Positions 1 through 10,334 of a DNA stretch of 64,000 bases are shown here, in pieces. The DNA lies in NCBI GenBank assembly GCA_032209605.1, contig JASFXZ010000013.1, forward strand, positions 10,623,901 through 10,687,900. The letters are read 5' to 3'. Numbering within the stretch: the stretch's first letter is position 1; the number at the start of each line of letters is the position of its first letter. Both the position numbers and the translations under genes were made by a program. Source of the stretch: Mactromeris polynyma. Its lineage: Eukaryota; Mollusca; Bivalvia; Venerida; Mactridae. The notes under the pieces were generated by a model. The model was not told the origin of the DNA, searched no databases, and saw only the letters and a list, made by a program, of their open reading frames with translations.

Positions 1-664
1 GAATGTCAAATACAAAAGTTTTCTTGTCTCTTGTGGATAGATTTAGAATTTTCTGCCCAGAATAATAGAAAGTTAATATATCTATAAATAAGTGAATAAA
101 TATAAACAGTGGCAAAGTTAATGTTTTTGAATAAAAATCCAGTGCGTTTGAGTTGAACTTTTCAAGGTGCACAATGTCAGCTGTCGTGACCATTTTTATT
201 ATCATCAATTGGCTTGTTAACTCACTGGAAATCGCAATTCTGACACAGTCTTAATCACACATGGTCAGAATATTATCTCGGCGAATTTCGATAATAGGTC
301 ATCCGAATACTAGTCACCCGTTCAAAACATACAAAAAACGTTGTTAATTTCTTATGTAATCCACATTTCAACCTGACTTAAACGAATCCTTATCAATATG
401 TTTGAGTCAATGAATGTAATCTACACCATATTACAAATTATGTCAGATTGTCATGAATGTGATACAGGGCCACCATATCATCCGTGGTAATTTCAGGATT
501 TCAATACATTGTATTCAGACAACACAGTAAATTGATACTTGTAACAATGTGAGTAATACTGTTTAATATGAAATTGATAATAAGAGTCCTCTCCGGAGTA
601 TTATCCTGATAATTGTTCCTGTAATTACAGCTCAGGCTGTTCTACATATATTGCATCTCATTGT
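1..664. other. 3' flank of TRIM A; start of a duplicated block
   Basis: No coding sequence is visible. This stretch matches 62,044-62,707 almost base for base, with scattered substitutions, and more weakly 36,850-37,407 and 54,850-55,400. Its first ~50 bases also match the region just downstream of both POLR1B copies (about 23,430 and 53,605). The window therefore opens at the same point of a repeating block that recurs at 62.04 kb. Confidence 0.7.
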
Positions 665-2454
665 TTAAACAGGTACTTTCAAATCATACACTTGTATTTG
701 TTGGTTGTTAAGATCTCCTTCAAGGGTATTGTTATAACTGATAAACAGTCTATGATTGATATCACAGTACGTTATGCTCATAGGATCCACCACATAGTTG
801 TCATTGTTGATGATGACTTTACTTGTCTTGAAGTCTGGTGAAAAACATGTATACATCTACTCGCCCAGCTACATACAAACAGTACACCATCGGCTGTAAT
901 CACCATACCTTGTGGATCTTTCAATCTATTATGTGTGTTTGTACGCAGAATTTGTCCTGTAAATGTAACAACACTAACCGTGTGGGTCTTGGAGTCTGAT
1001 ACAATTACAGAATCATGGTCTTGTCCAAATGAGATATACTCAGGCCTCTGTAGTCTATATTCATTGCCTTGGATTGGTTGTATTGTATGTAGTATCTTGC
1101 CGTGGATATCTAGGATTTCTACTCTACCTGGATTCACATAGCTGACTGCAAACTTTCCATCTTTGTATGCAATACCATAGCAATCTTTGTTGACGTTTAT
1201 CTCACGTTGTAAGGTAAATGTTGTTGTAACATCAAGTAGTTGTATTTTACTCACACAAGGTAGTGTAATGGCAATCATGTTTGTACTAAGTGCAGTTACT
1301 CTGCTTGGTGCACTTGATGTACTGTAACTTGATATGACTTTATTGTTACTTATGTCTATTAACTTAACATTCTTATTGTCGATATCAATGACCACCATTC
1401 TGTCTGGACTGAGAAGTGTACAGTCTGTGATCTGACAGGTCTTCTTGTCTGTCTCATTCTTCACATTGATATTTCTATTATATGTTGCTATAAAATCTAT
1501 TGTAGGAATTCTTGGTGTCATCTGATCTTGTTTCTCTGTCATTGTCCTGACTTTCTGTGAAAGTTTTCTTGACAATTTTCCAAGTGGTGTTTTGGCAGAA
1601 ACTATCTGTTCTATTTCATTGGAAATAAGAAACTCGTACTGTTGTTGTTGCGATTGCTTAATTTTGTTGATCTCCTTTTCCATTCTAACCATTCTCTGTT
1701 TGGCTTGTTTGGTGATTACAAACAGTGAATTCACATTAACATTGGAGTTATGTATTGTTTTAAGCATGACTTCAATTTCAGCTTTCATTGCTTGATTTTC
1801 TGCATGTAAAGTGTTCAGTTCTGTTTCATCTTCCTTCTTCATTTCAGCTGCTTCATCTGTTATTTTCTTCTCAATCTGATCTAGGTACTCATTCATCTGT
1901 TTCCGAACGGACGTAATCTTACGTAGAAGGTTGTCGTATGCTGTGTCCAGGTACTTTAAGTTGTTGTCCAGTACATCTTCCATTTCCTCTAGTTCCTGAT
2001 GAAGCTGTTGTACTTTCTGGTCTATATCTTTGAATTCTTTGGTTTTCTGGAACCCATCGGAAATATCTTGCACTCTATCTTTCTTGCAGGATGTATGCTT
2101 TAGCGTCATACAATCTCCACAACCAGGTTGATCGTGAGCTTTGCAGTAAAATCGTATTATTTCGGGATGATGTTTCTTGCACACTTCAACGCAGAGATCT
2201 TGAATGATTACGGATCCTTGCCTCCTAGGCATCTGATTCGTGTCCAAGATCTCATGAGCTCTTGTGATTTTTTGTTTTCTATGCACTCTAAGGCAAGTTT
2301 GACATAAGTATTCGTCACATATTTGGCAGTAACCTTCCACAGCTATCCATTTGCCCTCACTTTTGCAAGGATCACAGAATGATTCATCAGCATCACCAGA
2401 AGCTTTATTGAATGAGTCCTTGAATGACCTCTGCTGTTTCCCACCTTCAGCCAT
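665..2454 (-). pseudogene. TRIM A: RING-less TRIM-like protein (B-box 1, B-box 2, coiled coil, beta-propeller), 1-nt frameshift near the C-terminus
   Basis: Single coding exon starting MAEGGKQQ. Residues 27-67 form a B-box 1-like zinc module (C27, C30, C43, C46, C51, C54, H58, H67). Residues 92-123 form B-box 2 (C92, H95/H96, C104, H107, C112, C115, H120, C123). A coiled coil rich in E, K and Q spans about 140-300. The C-terminal ~220 residues are NHL-like propeller repeats ([34 protein letters not shown]). There is no RING, so E3 ligase activity cannot be assumed. A one-base deletion near 840-845, relative to TRIM E, shifts the frame. The main frame then ends at 778, while the proper tail (ending VYDLKVPV) continues in another frame to 665. 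The product would lose its last ~40 residues, part of the final blade. A 1-nt assembly error is an alternative. TRIM proteins of this kind often act as cytoplasmic signalling or immune scaffolds; that role is inferred only from family. Confidence 0.85.
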
Positions 2455-2529
2455 GTTGATTTCCTCTCAAATTATTCCATATAATGTGTTTCAGTAATTA
2501 TTTGGTTCATTGATGACATTAATTCCCTG
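2455..2529 (-). other. 5' UTR part of TRIM A coding exon with splice acceptor
   Basis: On the - strand the sequence reads TTTTTCATTACAG followed by GGAATTAATG and then the ATG at 2454. The CAG acceptor (2527-2529) is conserved at the same place upstream of TRIM B (26,628-26,630), C (39,262-39,264) and D (57,613-57,615). The coding exon is therefore preceded by at least one non-coding 5' exon. Confidence 0.6.
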
Positions 2530-3002
2530 TAATGAAAAACAAATAATAGTACCAACAAACAGATAAAATTGTAACAGATAACCACAATTGTAAATAAAAT
2601 CGTGTACTTTGGCCATTTTAAACAAATAAATGTAAATGTGTTAATGCATCTTTATTTTTACTGACTCTATTAAATGCTTAATTGCTTCATTCACCTTAGT
2701 CCTGTGGTGTACAGACAGGCAGGTTGGCGGGCGTCAAACTTGTAGTTTCTACTCAATAACTTAAGTTAGAAACGACAGGCCGGAACCGAACTTGGTGCAT
2801 AGATATATTACAGGACTACCAAGGTCAATCACTCCAAGGACAAGGTCATTGATACTAATAAAATAAAACCGGTCAATAAATTGGATAGGACGAGTTGTTC
2901 TGTTGAAATTTGCTGTACAAGCAGCGTGGGGGAGAAGAAGGTTGGGACTGAATATGGGCCGCTACGCCATGTCAAGATCACTGTTATTAAAAATAAATCA
3001 AA

Positions 3003-5489
3003 GGACTGAAGGTCCTGAGAGGCGCTTCCAGGGCACGTCCTCTATAATATTTGAAGGTGATTATTTTCAATAATCATCTTCCTATGCCATCCATCCGCTC
3101 TCTTCTTGGAATTAACCCCATCACACACTCATGCTTGATCGATATATATTTCCAGAAAATTCTATAAAGGAATTAGACTCGAAAACCTTCTAAACTGTTT
3201 TCGATAATCAGTTTAATATGGACATCTGGGTTTTTGGTATATAATTGAGAAATATTCTGTACTTTCAAGAATTAACATGATGAACTCAAGTAACCTGACC
3301 CATTCCAGATGGAATATAGTGCAGTAATAAATCTCAATGAAATGATTCAGTCTTCAAACATATTGTTACTTTACAATTGTAAAATAACAATACGTTTGTA
3401 TATAGCTGTAGTATATCACTATATGACTTGCAATATAGGAGTCTGGAATTTCATATTGAAATACATTTGTAATTATGCATACATAACCATCAACTTGCTT
3501 TTGTGAGGGCTAAATGGGATTAACAAATAATACCAAGAATGACAATTTTATGTATACAACGCAAAGTTTACGCTGTTAATTGTTTCAGCATCAAGACTCC
3601 CATTCATGCAGTGTATAAACTTGTTCAAGCCGTATAGACAGTATATAATACTATGTTTAATTGACGTACAGTGTCTTGCATACTTTTTGTTTTCAATGAG
3701 TGTCTAGCAACACAGGTAGTAAAATATTAATTATTACTTTCCCTCATTAACTCAGACTGACATAACATTTTACTTCCAACTTTCTTGATATCAAAAACCA
3801 ATATAAAGATCTAATATTGTAATTTTATTTCCTTCATTCCATTGTAGTTATTTTGGTACAATTTATAGAAAAGCAATGAATAACAAGTACAAATACAGTA
3901 ATATTTCTTCTCAAAAATACTCATCTACAAATTCAAAAGTTTTTTATCTTCCGACAATTCAGTATAACCATTGTCTCTCTGAATGTATACAACATCTCGA
4001 ATCAAGTCACATTTTATCACAGATCTATGCTTTCTGTATTTATTTAACGTCATTTCCGCATGGTAACATGTTGTATGTTCTAGTCACTCGAAAAGGCGAC
4101 TTTTACAACTGTCATAAATATCTGAGGCAAAAATAGTGGACAGGGTATACCAGTCATCTTGGTATGCGACATCAACATAGGAGTCAGGGTTCTCATTTGG
4201 ATTTGGATTTGCGTCCCTGGGAAGAAATGTGTGTTCAAAAATCATAGGAGTCTAGTATAATTCAATTTGGGGCAGTAAGTGGTTGACTTGATTGTGGATG
4301 AAATTCATCAATTATCCCTTTATCTTCTTCACTGGATTTAAACCGCTGTCATCTAAAATAGACAAATTTGAAACATTGTCATAAAATTATCCGAAAATTG
4401 TGACTATCCGAAGTTGGTACAATCGAACAAATCTGGGTCATGATCAATCAGTGTTACTCGTTTAAAATGGCACTTTGATAATAATAATTAATAATAATAT
4501 TCATGACAATCACAAAGGGAAATAACTCAAATTGCTGTGCCATCGTCTCTCTCGATTTTGCGTAAACTGCGATATAGAATATTGACAACTGTTGTATCAT
4601 GTCAACTCATATTATTCAGATTTCTATCTAGCTGTAGCGGCCCTATCCGTCCAACACCGATAAACGAGAACCGATATTCTAACTTCTCAGGAAATGGCCA
4701 ATTTGAGATCGCTGTGCTGTTGACGCAATTTTGCAGAATCTCGCTCAAATAATCAATCTTACCGGTACACAACATTGCCAACTCATTACGAAAACACATC
4801 GTTATCATTATATACACGAGTTACAAGCTGACAACAAAGAAATTTAAACTTACCTTGATCAAATGTCGAGAAGTCCAGTAGCCGTAAACGACGCAAAATA
4901 AAGAATTTCATACGTCCCCACAAGTTGCCCAGATGTTATGGTGTGTCCGATTCCACAGGGACTTGAAACATACCATTTAAATGTTGACCATACAGATAAG
5001 GTCATACAGATATAAAAAAAGTATTTTTCAACAACCTGTGGGTCGGATTAACGACGCAGAATATAAATTTGCACACGATCCAACAAGTTGCCAGATGTTC
5101 TGGTGTCGATTCCAGAGGAACTTGAAACATACCATTTAAACGTTGACCATACAGATAAGGTCATACAGATAACTAAACAAATAGTTTTCAACAACCTGTG
5201 GGTCGGATTGATAACGCACTCGCAGAACTTTCATACAAATTAATACGCGACTATTCGAGAAATCTCGCTCATTCGAAAATAATCAAGGAAAGCCGTCAGT
5301 ATATCAAAGCTGGCGCCATTCCACTAATTATTTATTCCTGACAAATCATAAATTACACTCTTCAAATCTATAATAAAATCATAAGACTTTACGTGTACTA
5401 TTTTTCATGAGGAGGAATATGATTGTGGCGGTACTTCGAGTATACTTCCGGTTGACACGATGATAGCAAAGAGACGCTAAAGCGCCTCA
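3003..5489. other. ~2.49-kb segment absent from the paralogous TRIM C spacer
   Basis: Sequence on both sides aligns without a break to about 39,722 in the TRIM C spacer, where this segment is missing. The junction lies in an A-run, so a deletion with microhomology in copy C or an insertion in copy A both fit. The ends share a short inverted GAGGCGCTT (about 3,020 and 5,482). No long TIR or clear target-site duplication was found. Confidence 0.5.
4915..5212 (+). repeat. Two-unit tandem repeat, ~160-bp period
   Basis: Units at about 4,918-5,052 and 5,082-5,212 share CAAGTTG(C)CCAGATGTT, GGAACTTGAAACATACCATTT, GTTGACCATACAGATAAGG and CAACAACCTGTGGGTCGGA in the same order with few substitutions. 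The repeat lies inside the segment missing from the TRIM C spacer. Confidence 0.7.
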
Positions 5490-6010
5490 AAAATCGGTTT
5501 CCGGTCAATAACTCTAGTTAGGAACGAGGTGCAGTGATGAAACATGCTGTACATGTAGCTGGATGGAGAGGATGTTTGGGACTGCATTTGTGTTCTTTCA
5601 GTTAAAGGTCACTGTTACAAAAAATAGAAAAATACTATATGCTCAATAACCTAAGTTAGGAATGACAGATTGAGACCAAAACCTGGTACATAAAGATATC
5701 ATGCATGAATGTCAAGGTTGGTATTGCTCAATCTCTTCAAGGTCACTATAACTAAATGTGGAAAAATTGTTTTTGATCAAAAAGTGTAGTTAGGAATGAG
5801 GTGTAGTAATGAAAATTGCTGTATTTGTGAGTGGAGAGAAAGTTTGGGGCAGCTGGCTAAATATCAAGTTCAGTTACTAAAAGTAGTAAATACTTCATGC
5901 TCATTAAAGTTAGAAATTATGTATTGAAACTGAATTTGGTACATATGTTTGGATTGCATTACAGGTCAGTGATCAATTTCATGGTCACTGCTACTAAAAA
6001 TAGAACAAAA
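5485..6010 (+). repeat. Diverged tandem repeat, ~120-130-bp units
   Basis: Successive blocks share the order CAATAACT(C)TAGTTAGGAA, GATGAAA.TTGCTGTA, then a GGTCACTGTTAC(T)AAAAATAG-type tail. At least three degenerate units are visible. The same array is present at 39,728-40,235, so it predates the duplication. Confidence 0.55.
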
Positions 6011-6129
6011 CACTTTAAACACTTTTTTTCGCTATTTTGTATGTAAATGTTTTTGATGACCCATGTTTTTACATTAACTACATATTTTTTTATTCATCCT
6101 TACCCAAAATTTAATAAACACTCCCTTTA

Positions 6130-6155
6130 CGGCTAAAACACGGTATTGGTGCTGA
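6130..6155 (+). repeat. Left terminal inverted repeat
   Basis: The 26 bp starting CGGCTAAAAC pair with 10,305-10,330 on the opposite strand, 23 of 26 matching. It is directly flanked by TTTA. Confidence 0.9.
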
Positions 6156-6708
6156 TCAGGTTTTTTTTATGTTATATCAATGGCACAGAAAAAATATACA
6201 AGATAGGAACTAATTTTAAAGATTGACTAGCCGTGCAGTTACCTATCTCACTTTTCTGAAAATTTCAAGAGGCTAGTATTACCCATTCTTGAGATATGCA
6301 TTGAAACATGCTCCAAAAATGGCCATTTTTTAGCGTTATGCAGTCTCACTTGAAATAAATAAATATTATAAGTACAAAATACTCTAAACTTCAATAAGAA
6401 ATGATACATAAATTGGTACGGTTTTATACAGTAAGTTTTGCTGCTTGAATTTATGAAATCGGTCATAAATTATGGATTTTATAAGTAAAATACTATCAGC
6501 AGTGGTTTTGTTTAAACACTAAAAATCAAACATATGCTTATTGTTATATTCCAATAATTGGTACAAAATAACAGTTAATTGAACTTACATTGACATTAAC
6601 CATTCAGTTATGTATTATGGTAAGTACAAAAAACATTTTTGTTTTAGGGCTAGCCCAGGTTTAGGCATGAACGATTGTTCTTTGGTAAATATTGAAATTC
6701 AAAATTCT

Positions 6709-6723
6709 GTAGTGTCTGTAACC
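6709..6723 (+). repeat. Internal 15-mer GTAGTGTCTGTAACC, copy 1
   Basis: First of six copies within the transposon. The others are 7,258-7,272 (14/15), 7,598-7,612 (inverted), 9,427-9,441, 9,776-9,790 and 10,130-10,143 (14 bases, then diverges). All lie outside the coding exons. The pattern suggests binding sites for an element-encoded protein; this is inference. Confidence 0.85.
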
Positions 6724-7178
6724 ATTAAAAGTTTATGTTGCAATAGTTTCATTGTTTCTCATTTCAAAAGTATAAATCCTACATGGGCTAATGTGTATTC
6801 ATGTAATGTCCAAGTTTGCCAAAATTTGTAGTGCTGTGAATTAACATCATTGAAAATTACTACTTTGAAAAGGTTACATACACTACACAAAAAGGTATAG
6901 AAATGAAAGAAAACAATCACTGTTCTTTTTGTCACTAATATTTTGTTTTACTCTAGAGAAAGTTCCTTCTTTTATGGTGCAATGTTGCACCATACATTGA
7001 ACTATTGAGCCAAGTGCAAAAATGTGATGCAAGAACTCTTGCAATGAAATTTTGCATCATACTTGTGGCATTGTTTTTATGAACAATTCACTGAAGAACA
7101 ATGTAACCTGGTTTTTTTATCCTAGAAGAATTCACCTATTTATTTTTTGTGTTCCTTACCATGGTACAACCCTAAGAT

Positions 7179-9354
7179 ATGGGGAGAAGACAAGAACAAA
7201 CATCTGGTGATGACTCAGGTATGTTTCTATTGTTCGGACAATGCTACACTGAAATTTGTCGTGTCTGTAACCAATATCCCCTTATTGTTAGTTGATGACC
7301 TTTCCCTCATATGTGTTTGAAATGAAAAGATAGTGTGTTTCCTTTTACAATATTGATGTATAAGGGATATAGTATTGAGACATTTCTGGCTGAAATTTTA
7401 AATATCAAAGTAGATAAATATTTTTATATCATAGATTTCTAACAACTGGCACAATTTTCAATGATCTCTTTAAATACACAATGGAAATAGAGTTTTTGTG
7501 CAATAACTAGCATGAGACCAGTAAATACAAACAAGAAAATTGTGAGAATTTAATGAGGTCTGACAAAATATAGGATAGTTTGTTCTTATGGTCAAATGGT
7601 TACAGACACTACGTGGCTTATGCATTAAACTGACTATTGTTTATGATATTGAAGAGCTTGTAAAATCATTTTAAAAGCTAAAGTATTGACCAAAAACACA
7701 GTTTGAAGTTATCTCTTTCTTTATCAGACACTTTGTTTTAAGAAACTGCTGTTTTTTTCAGTTTGTTTGCTCATGAATTCATCAATGCAGACACATGAGC
7801 AATATGCTTTAAACTCTCCAAATTTGCATTCTCATACATAAATGAATATCACAAAAGTTTGAAGAAATCAAAATAAAGTTGTTTCTTTTTCATAAATCAT
7901 GCAAAGATGAGCAGAAGGTAAAAGATAGAAGGGAGAAGACTAGGCTTAAAGTACAAGCATGGAGGAAAAATCAGAGAGAGAACAAAGCAAAATATGAGGA
8001 GCTAAAAAGGCTGATAGAGAAAGGACCCAAACATTCTTAAGAATTGAAAAAGAAAAAACGTGAAGAAATGAAAAAGTATCTTCAGAAAAAGGAAGAAAAA
8101 GCAGGCCTTTCATTACCAGGTCCCAAAATTGCTGAAATAAATCAGAAAAAGAAAGAAGCTGTGAAAAGAACCCAAGGATGGAGAATGCACATCAAGATGA
8201 AGGACAGTCCACAACAAGAATTAAGTATTTCAGATAATGATGACAAGAGAAACGCTGAGTCACATGAAGAATCGCCTAAAGTGTTACCTAGAGCAACTTT
8301 GTATAGACAATTAAAAAAAGTTAAAGAAGTATTACCTCAAACACCAAGGAGTTAAGCTGTGATCATTAGTAAACTTATTGAATCTCCATCAACATCAAAA
8401 GTTCTCAGTAAGAAAAAGATAATTATGACACCAGATTGTAGAAAAAAACTTGAAATGACAGATACAGTTTTACAATCTGTGACAGAGAGCATTTCAGAAG
8501 TGAAAACAAGAAAAAAGGGTGAAAAGAAACATGCATACAACATTATCTGTGACTCAGTATTACAAAAATATAAAAGGCACAGATTAAACAAGTATTTCAA
8601 ATCAGAAGAGAGGTGCCAAACAAACAGATAAAGAAGCAAACACAGTTTCAAGAAGGGAATTCATTCTTGTTACAGGAGCAAAAAGGAATAGAGATGAAAC
8701 AGATGTACAGACACTTGTAGGTACAAGAAAATTACATGCTGTAAAGTCAGTAGGCAAGGATTATGAACTGAGCACAAGACACCTAAGCTGCTATTGTGAG
8801 CAATGCATGGAAGGTAGTGGAGTATGCAACTTCAGCAAACATGGGAGATGCGGAAGTTAGCAGTCATCAATGACAATTTAAATCAGAACAGAAAACAGAC
8901 AAGCAAGCAAAAGGAACAGAACATAGCAACACTAGAAAAGCTTCCTAAGAAAAGAAAGTCAACAGAAATGCACAACACTACAGCAAAGAAGAGTAAAGTT
9001 CACAACGAAGTACCAACTGAGAGATAGAAACCAACAGAATCCCCAAAATACAACCCTGGTGACTTTGTAGCCATTGGGCTAAAGCCAAAGAAGGGACCTC
9101 TCTGTATGTACTTGGCAGAAGTAATGGACGTCTTTGACACAGGTATCAGATTGAAATACATGAGAAAGTCAGGCAAAGTGTACATCTGGCCTGATAGAGA
9201 AGATTGTTCACAGGAACCGTTGGATGTAATCTTGTGTAGTGTACAAGCTCCAGAAATAGTCACTGAAAGGGGTCATTTCAGATTCAGGGCAAATGATATG
9301 TTAAAGCTTAAAGCTGATCTTGAAAAAAATCACAAACATTTCTATTTTAAGTGA
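7179..9354 (+). pseudogene. Decayed two-exon transposon gene, Lys-rich protein with CxCxxxC block, function unknown
   Basis: Proposed exon 1 is 7,179-7,218 (MGRRQEQTSGDDS, donor GTATGT). Exon 2 starts at 7,907 after GCAAAG and is in phase. Exon 2 encodes a basic region (DRREKTRLKVQAWRKNQ), an LYRQLKKVKEVLPQTP motif, a Cys-rich block near 8,780-8,850 (LSCYCEQCMEGSGVC), and a compact C-terminal domain from about 9,050 (YNPGDFVAIGL ... VYIWPDRED ... RGHFRF) ending at TGA 9,352-9,354. The original protein would be ~495 residues. In-frame stops at 8,038-8,040, 8,353-8,355 and 9,025-9,027, plus frame changes near 8,632 and 8,850, show it is dead. I recall similar uncharacterised proteins in fish, cnidarians and molluscs but cannot name the family. 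Confidence 0.6.
7598..7612 (-). repeat. Internal 15-mer, inverted copy
   Basis: Reads GGTTACAGACACTAC on the + strand, an exact reverse complement of the 15-mer at 6,709. It lies in the proposed intron of the transposon gene. Confidence 0.85.
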
Positions 9355-9426
9355 ATATACTCTAGTATAAGAATTAAGCTCATCTGAAAAAAAAACTCGA
9401 GCCTTTTTACCTGACATGACATCCAT

Positions 9427-10143
9427 GTAGTGTCTGTAACCAAATGCAGGATCACTAATATGCCTCTGTATGAGTAGGCATTTTGGGTCAGAACTTATTT
9501 CAATGACTATGATTTAATCTACAATCATTTACATTAAATATTTTACAGTTTTCCAACACTGTTCTATTTTAAACTTGACTATTCTGTTCACATTTTCATA
9601 ATTTTAATGTGAAGTTTGAACATATACTTGTTAAAATGCTTTTGCACTATAATTCTAACAATCAACAATCATTTGTTATAATATTCTAGTCAATGTTTTG
9701 ATGTTGACTTGCTTTTGTATTGAATTTTGTCATGATTTAAATGATTCTGCAACTGCATTGAAATGTTATATTTTGGTAGTGTCTGTAACCAAATTTATGT
9801 GTATTGTAATTGTACCTATTACGAAAATTTGTGATTCTTTAGGCCAGTATTGATGATTTTGTTTGTTTCAATATTGTTCTCAGTGTTAGATAAATGCCTA
9901 ATTAACCTTCTGGTGGGTCTTTTATGAAAGTTAAACAAAATTGTCTTGCTTTGTTCTTATTTTGTCTGATACCTGCTTCATAAATGTTCTGAAATTTTTT
10001 GTTAAGATGTTTATCACTTTCAGTTAAGTTTTTTACTTTCAATATTTATATCCTGTTATTGATGTTACAGTGAAAATAATTAAAGTTTTGAAGTTTCTTT
10101 TTGTTTTTCTTGTATGTTATACACCTAGTGTAGTGTCTGTAAC
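9427..10143 (+). repeat. Cluster of three internal 15-mers, ~350-bp spacing
   Basis: Copies at 9,427-9,441, 9,776-9,790 and 10,130-10,143 are 349 and 354 bp apart, downstream of the transposon gene and before the right TIR. The first two are exact; the third matches 14 bases. Confidence 0.85.
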
Positions 10144-10304
10144 TTGTGTTATACCATAGGATGGAAATAGTGGATAAAAAACAATGCACGCATGTTCGCG
10201 AAAAACTAAACTTGATTTATGTAGGGGATACCCTAAACTTTGTAATTAACTCCAAAGAAATATGGTATCTAAAAATTCATTTTTTTGAGTAAGTGAGACT
10301 ACTT

Positions 10305-10330
10305 TCAGCACTAATACCGTATTTCAGCCG
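10305..10330 (-). repeat. Right terminal inverted repeat
   Basis: Inverted partner of 6,130-6,155, 23 of 26 matching, followed directly by the TTTA duplication at 10,331-10,334. Confidence 0.9.
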
Positions 10331-10334
10331 TTTA

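Larger units (their letters stand above)
2530..6125. other. Spacer between TRIM A and the transposon; repeats only
   Basis: No convincing gene. 2,530-3,000 matches the TRIM C spacer 39,265-39,722. 3,003-5,489 has no counterpart there. 5,490-6,125 again matches 39,725-40,342. Dispersed repeats with AGGTCACTGTTACTAAAAATA and CAATAACTTAAGTTAG-type motifs occupy 2,740-3,000 and 5,485-6,010. The mollusc-common motif AAAGGGAAATAACTC occurs at about 4,515. The ORFs here are short and of random composition. Confidence 0.6.
6126..10334. mobile_element. 4.2-kb DNA transposon with 26-bp TIRs and TTTA target-site duplication, superfamily not recognised
   Basis: The element body is 6,130-10,330 (4,201 bp). 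Left end CGGCTAAAACACGGTATT... and inverted right end CGGCTGAAATACGGTATT... pair over 26 bp with 3 mismatches. TTTA flanks both sides (6,126-6,129 and 10,331-10,334). The paralogous TRIM C spacer carries the uninterrupted site CCCTTTAGCAAG at about 40,338-40,349 with one TTTA, so this is a true insertion in copy A made after the duplication. The interior holds a decayed two-exon gene (7,179-9,354) and six copies of GTAGTGTCTGTAACC. No DDE or RNase H-like transposase motif could be read. It may be non-autonomous, or encode an unfamiliar transposase. The 4-bp duplication and CGGCT ends match no family I can name with confidence. Confidence 0.9.

Noticed and set aside
1592..1795. Plus-strand ORFs opposite the TRIM coiled coils (also at 25,551, 56,605 and 63,636)
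   Set aside because: They recur only as antisense shadows of the conserved TRIM coding frames.
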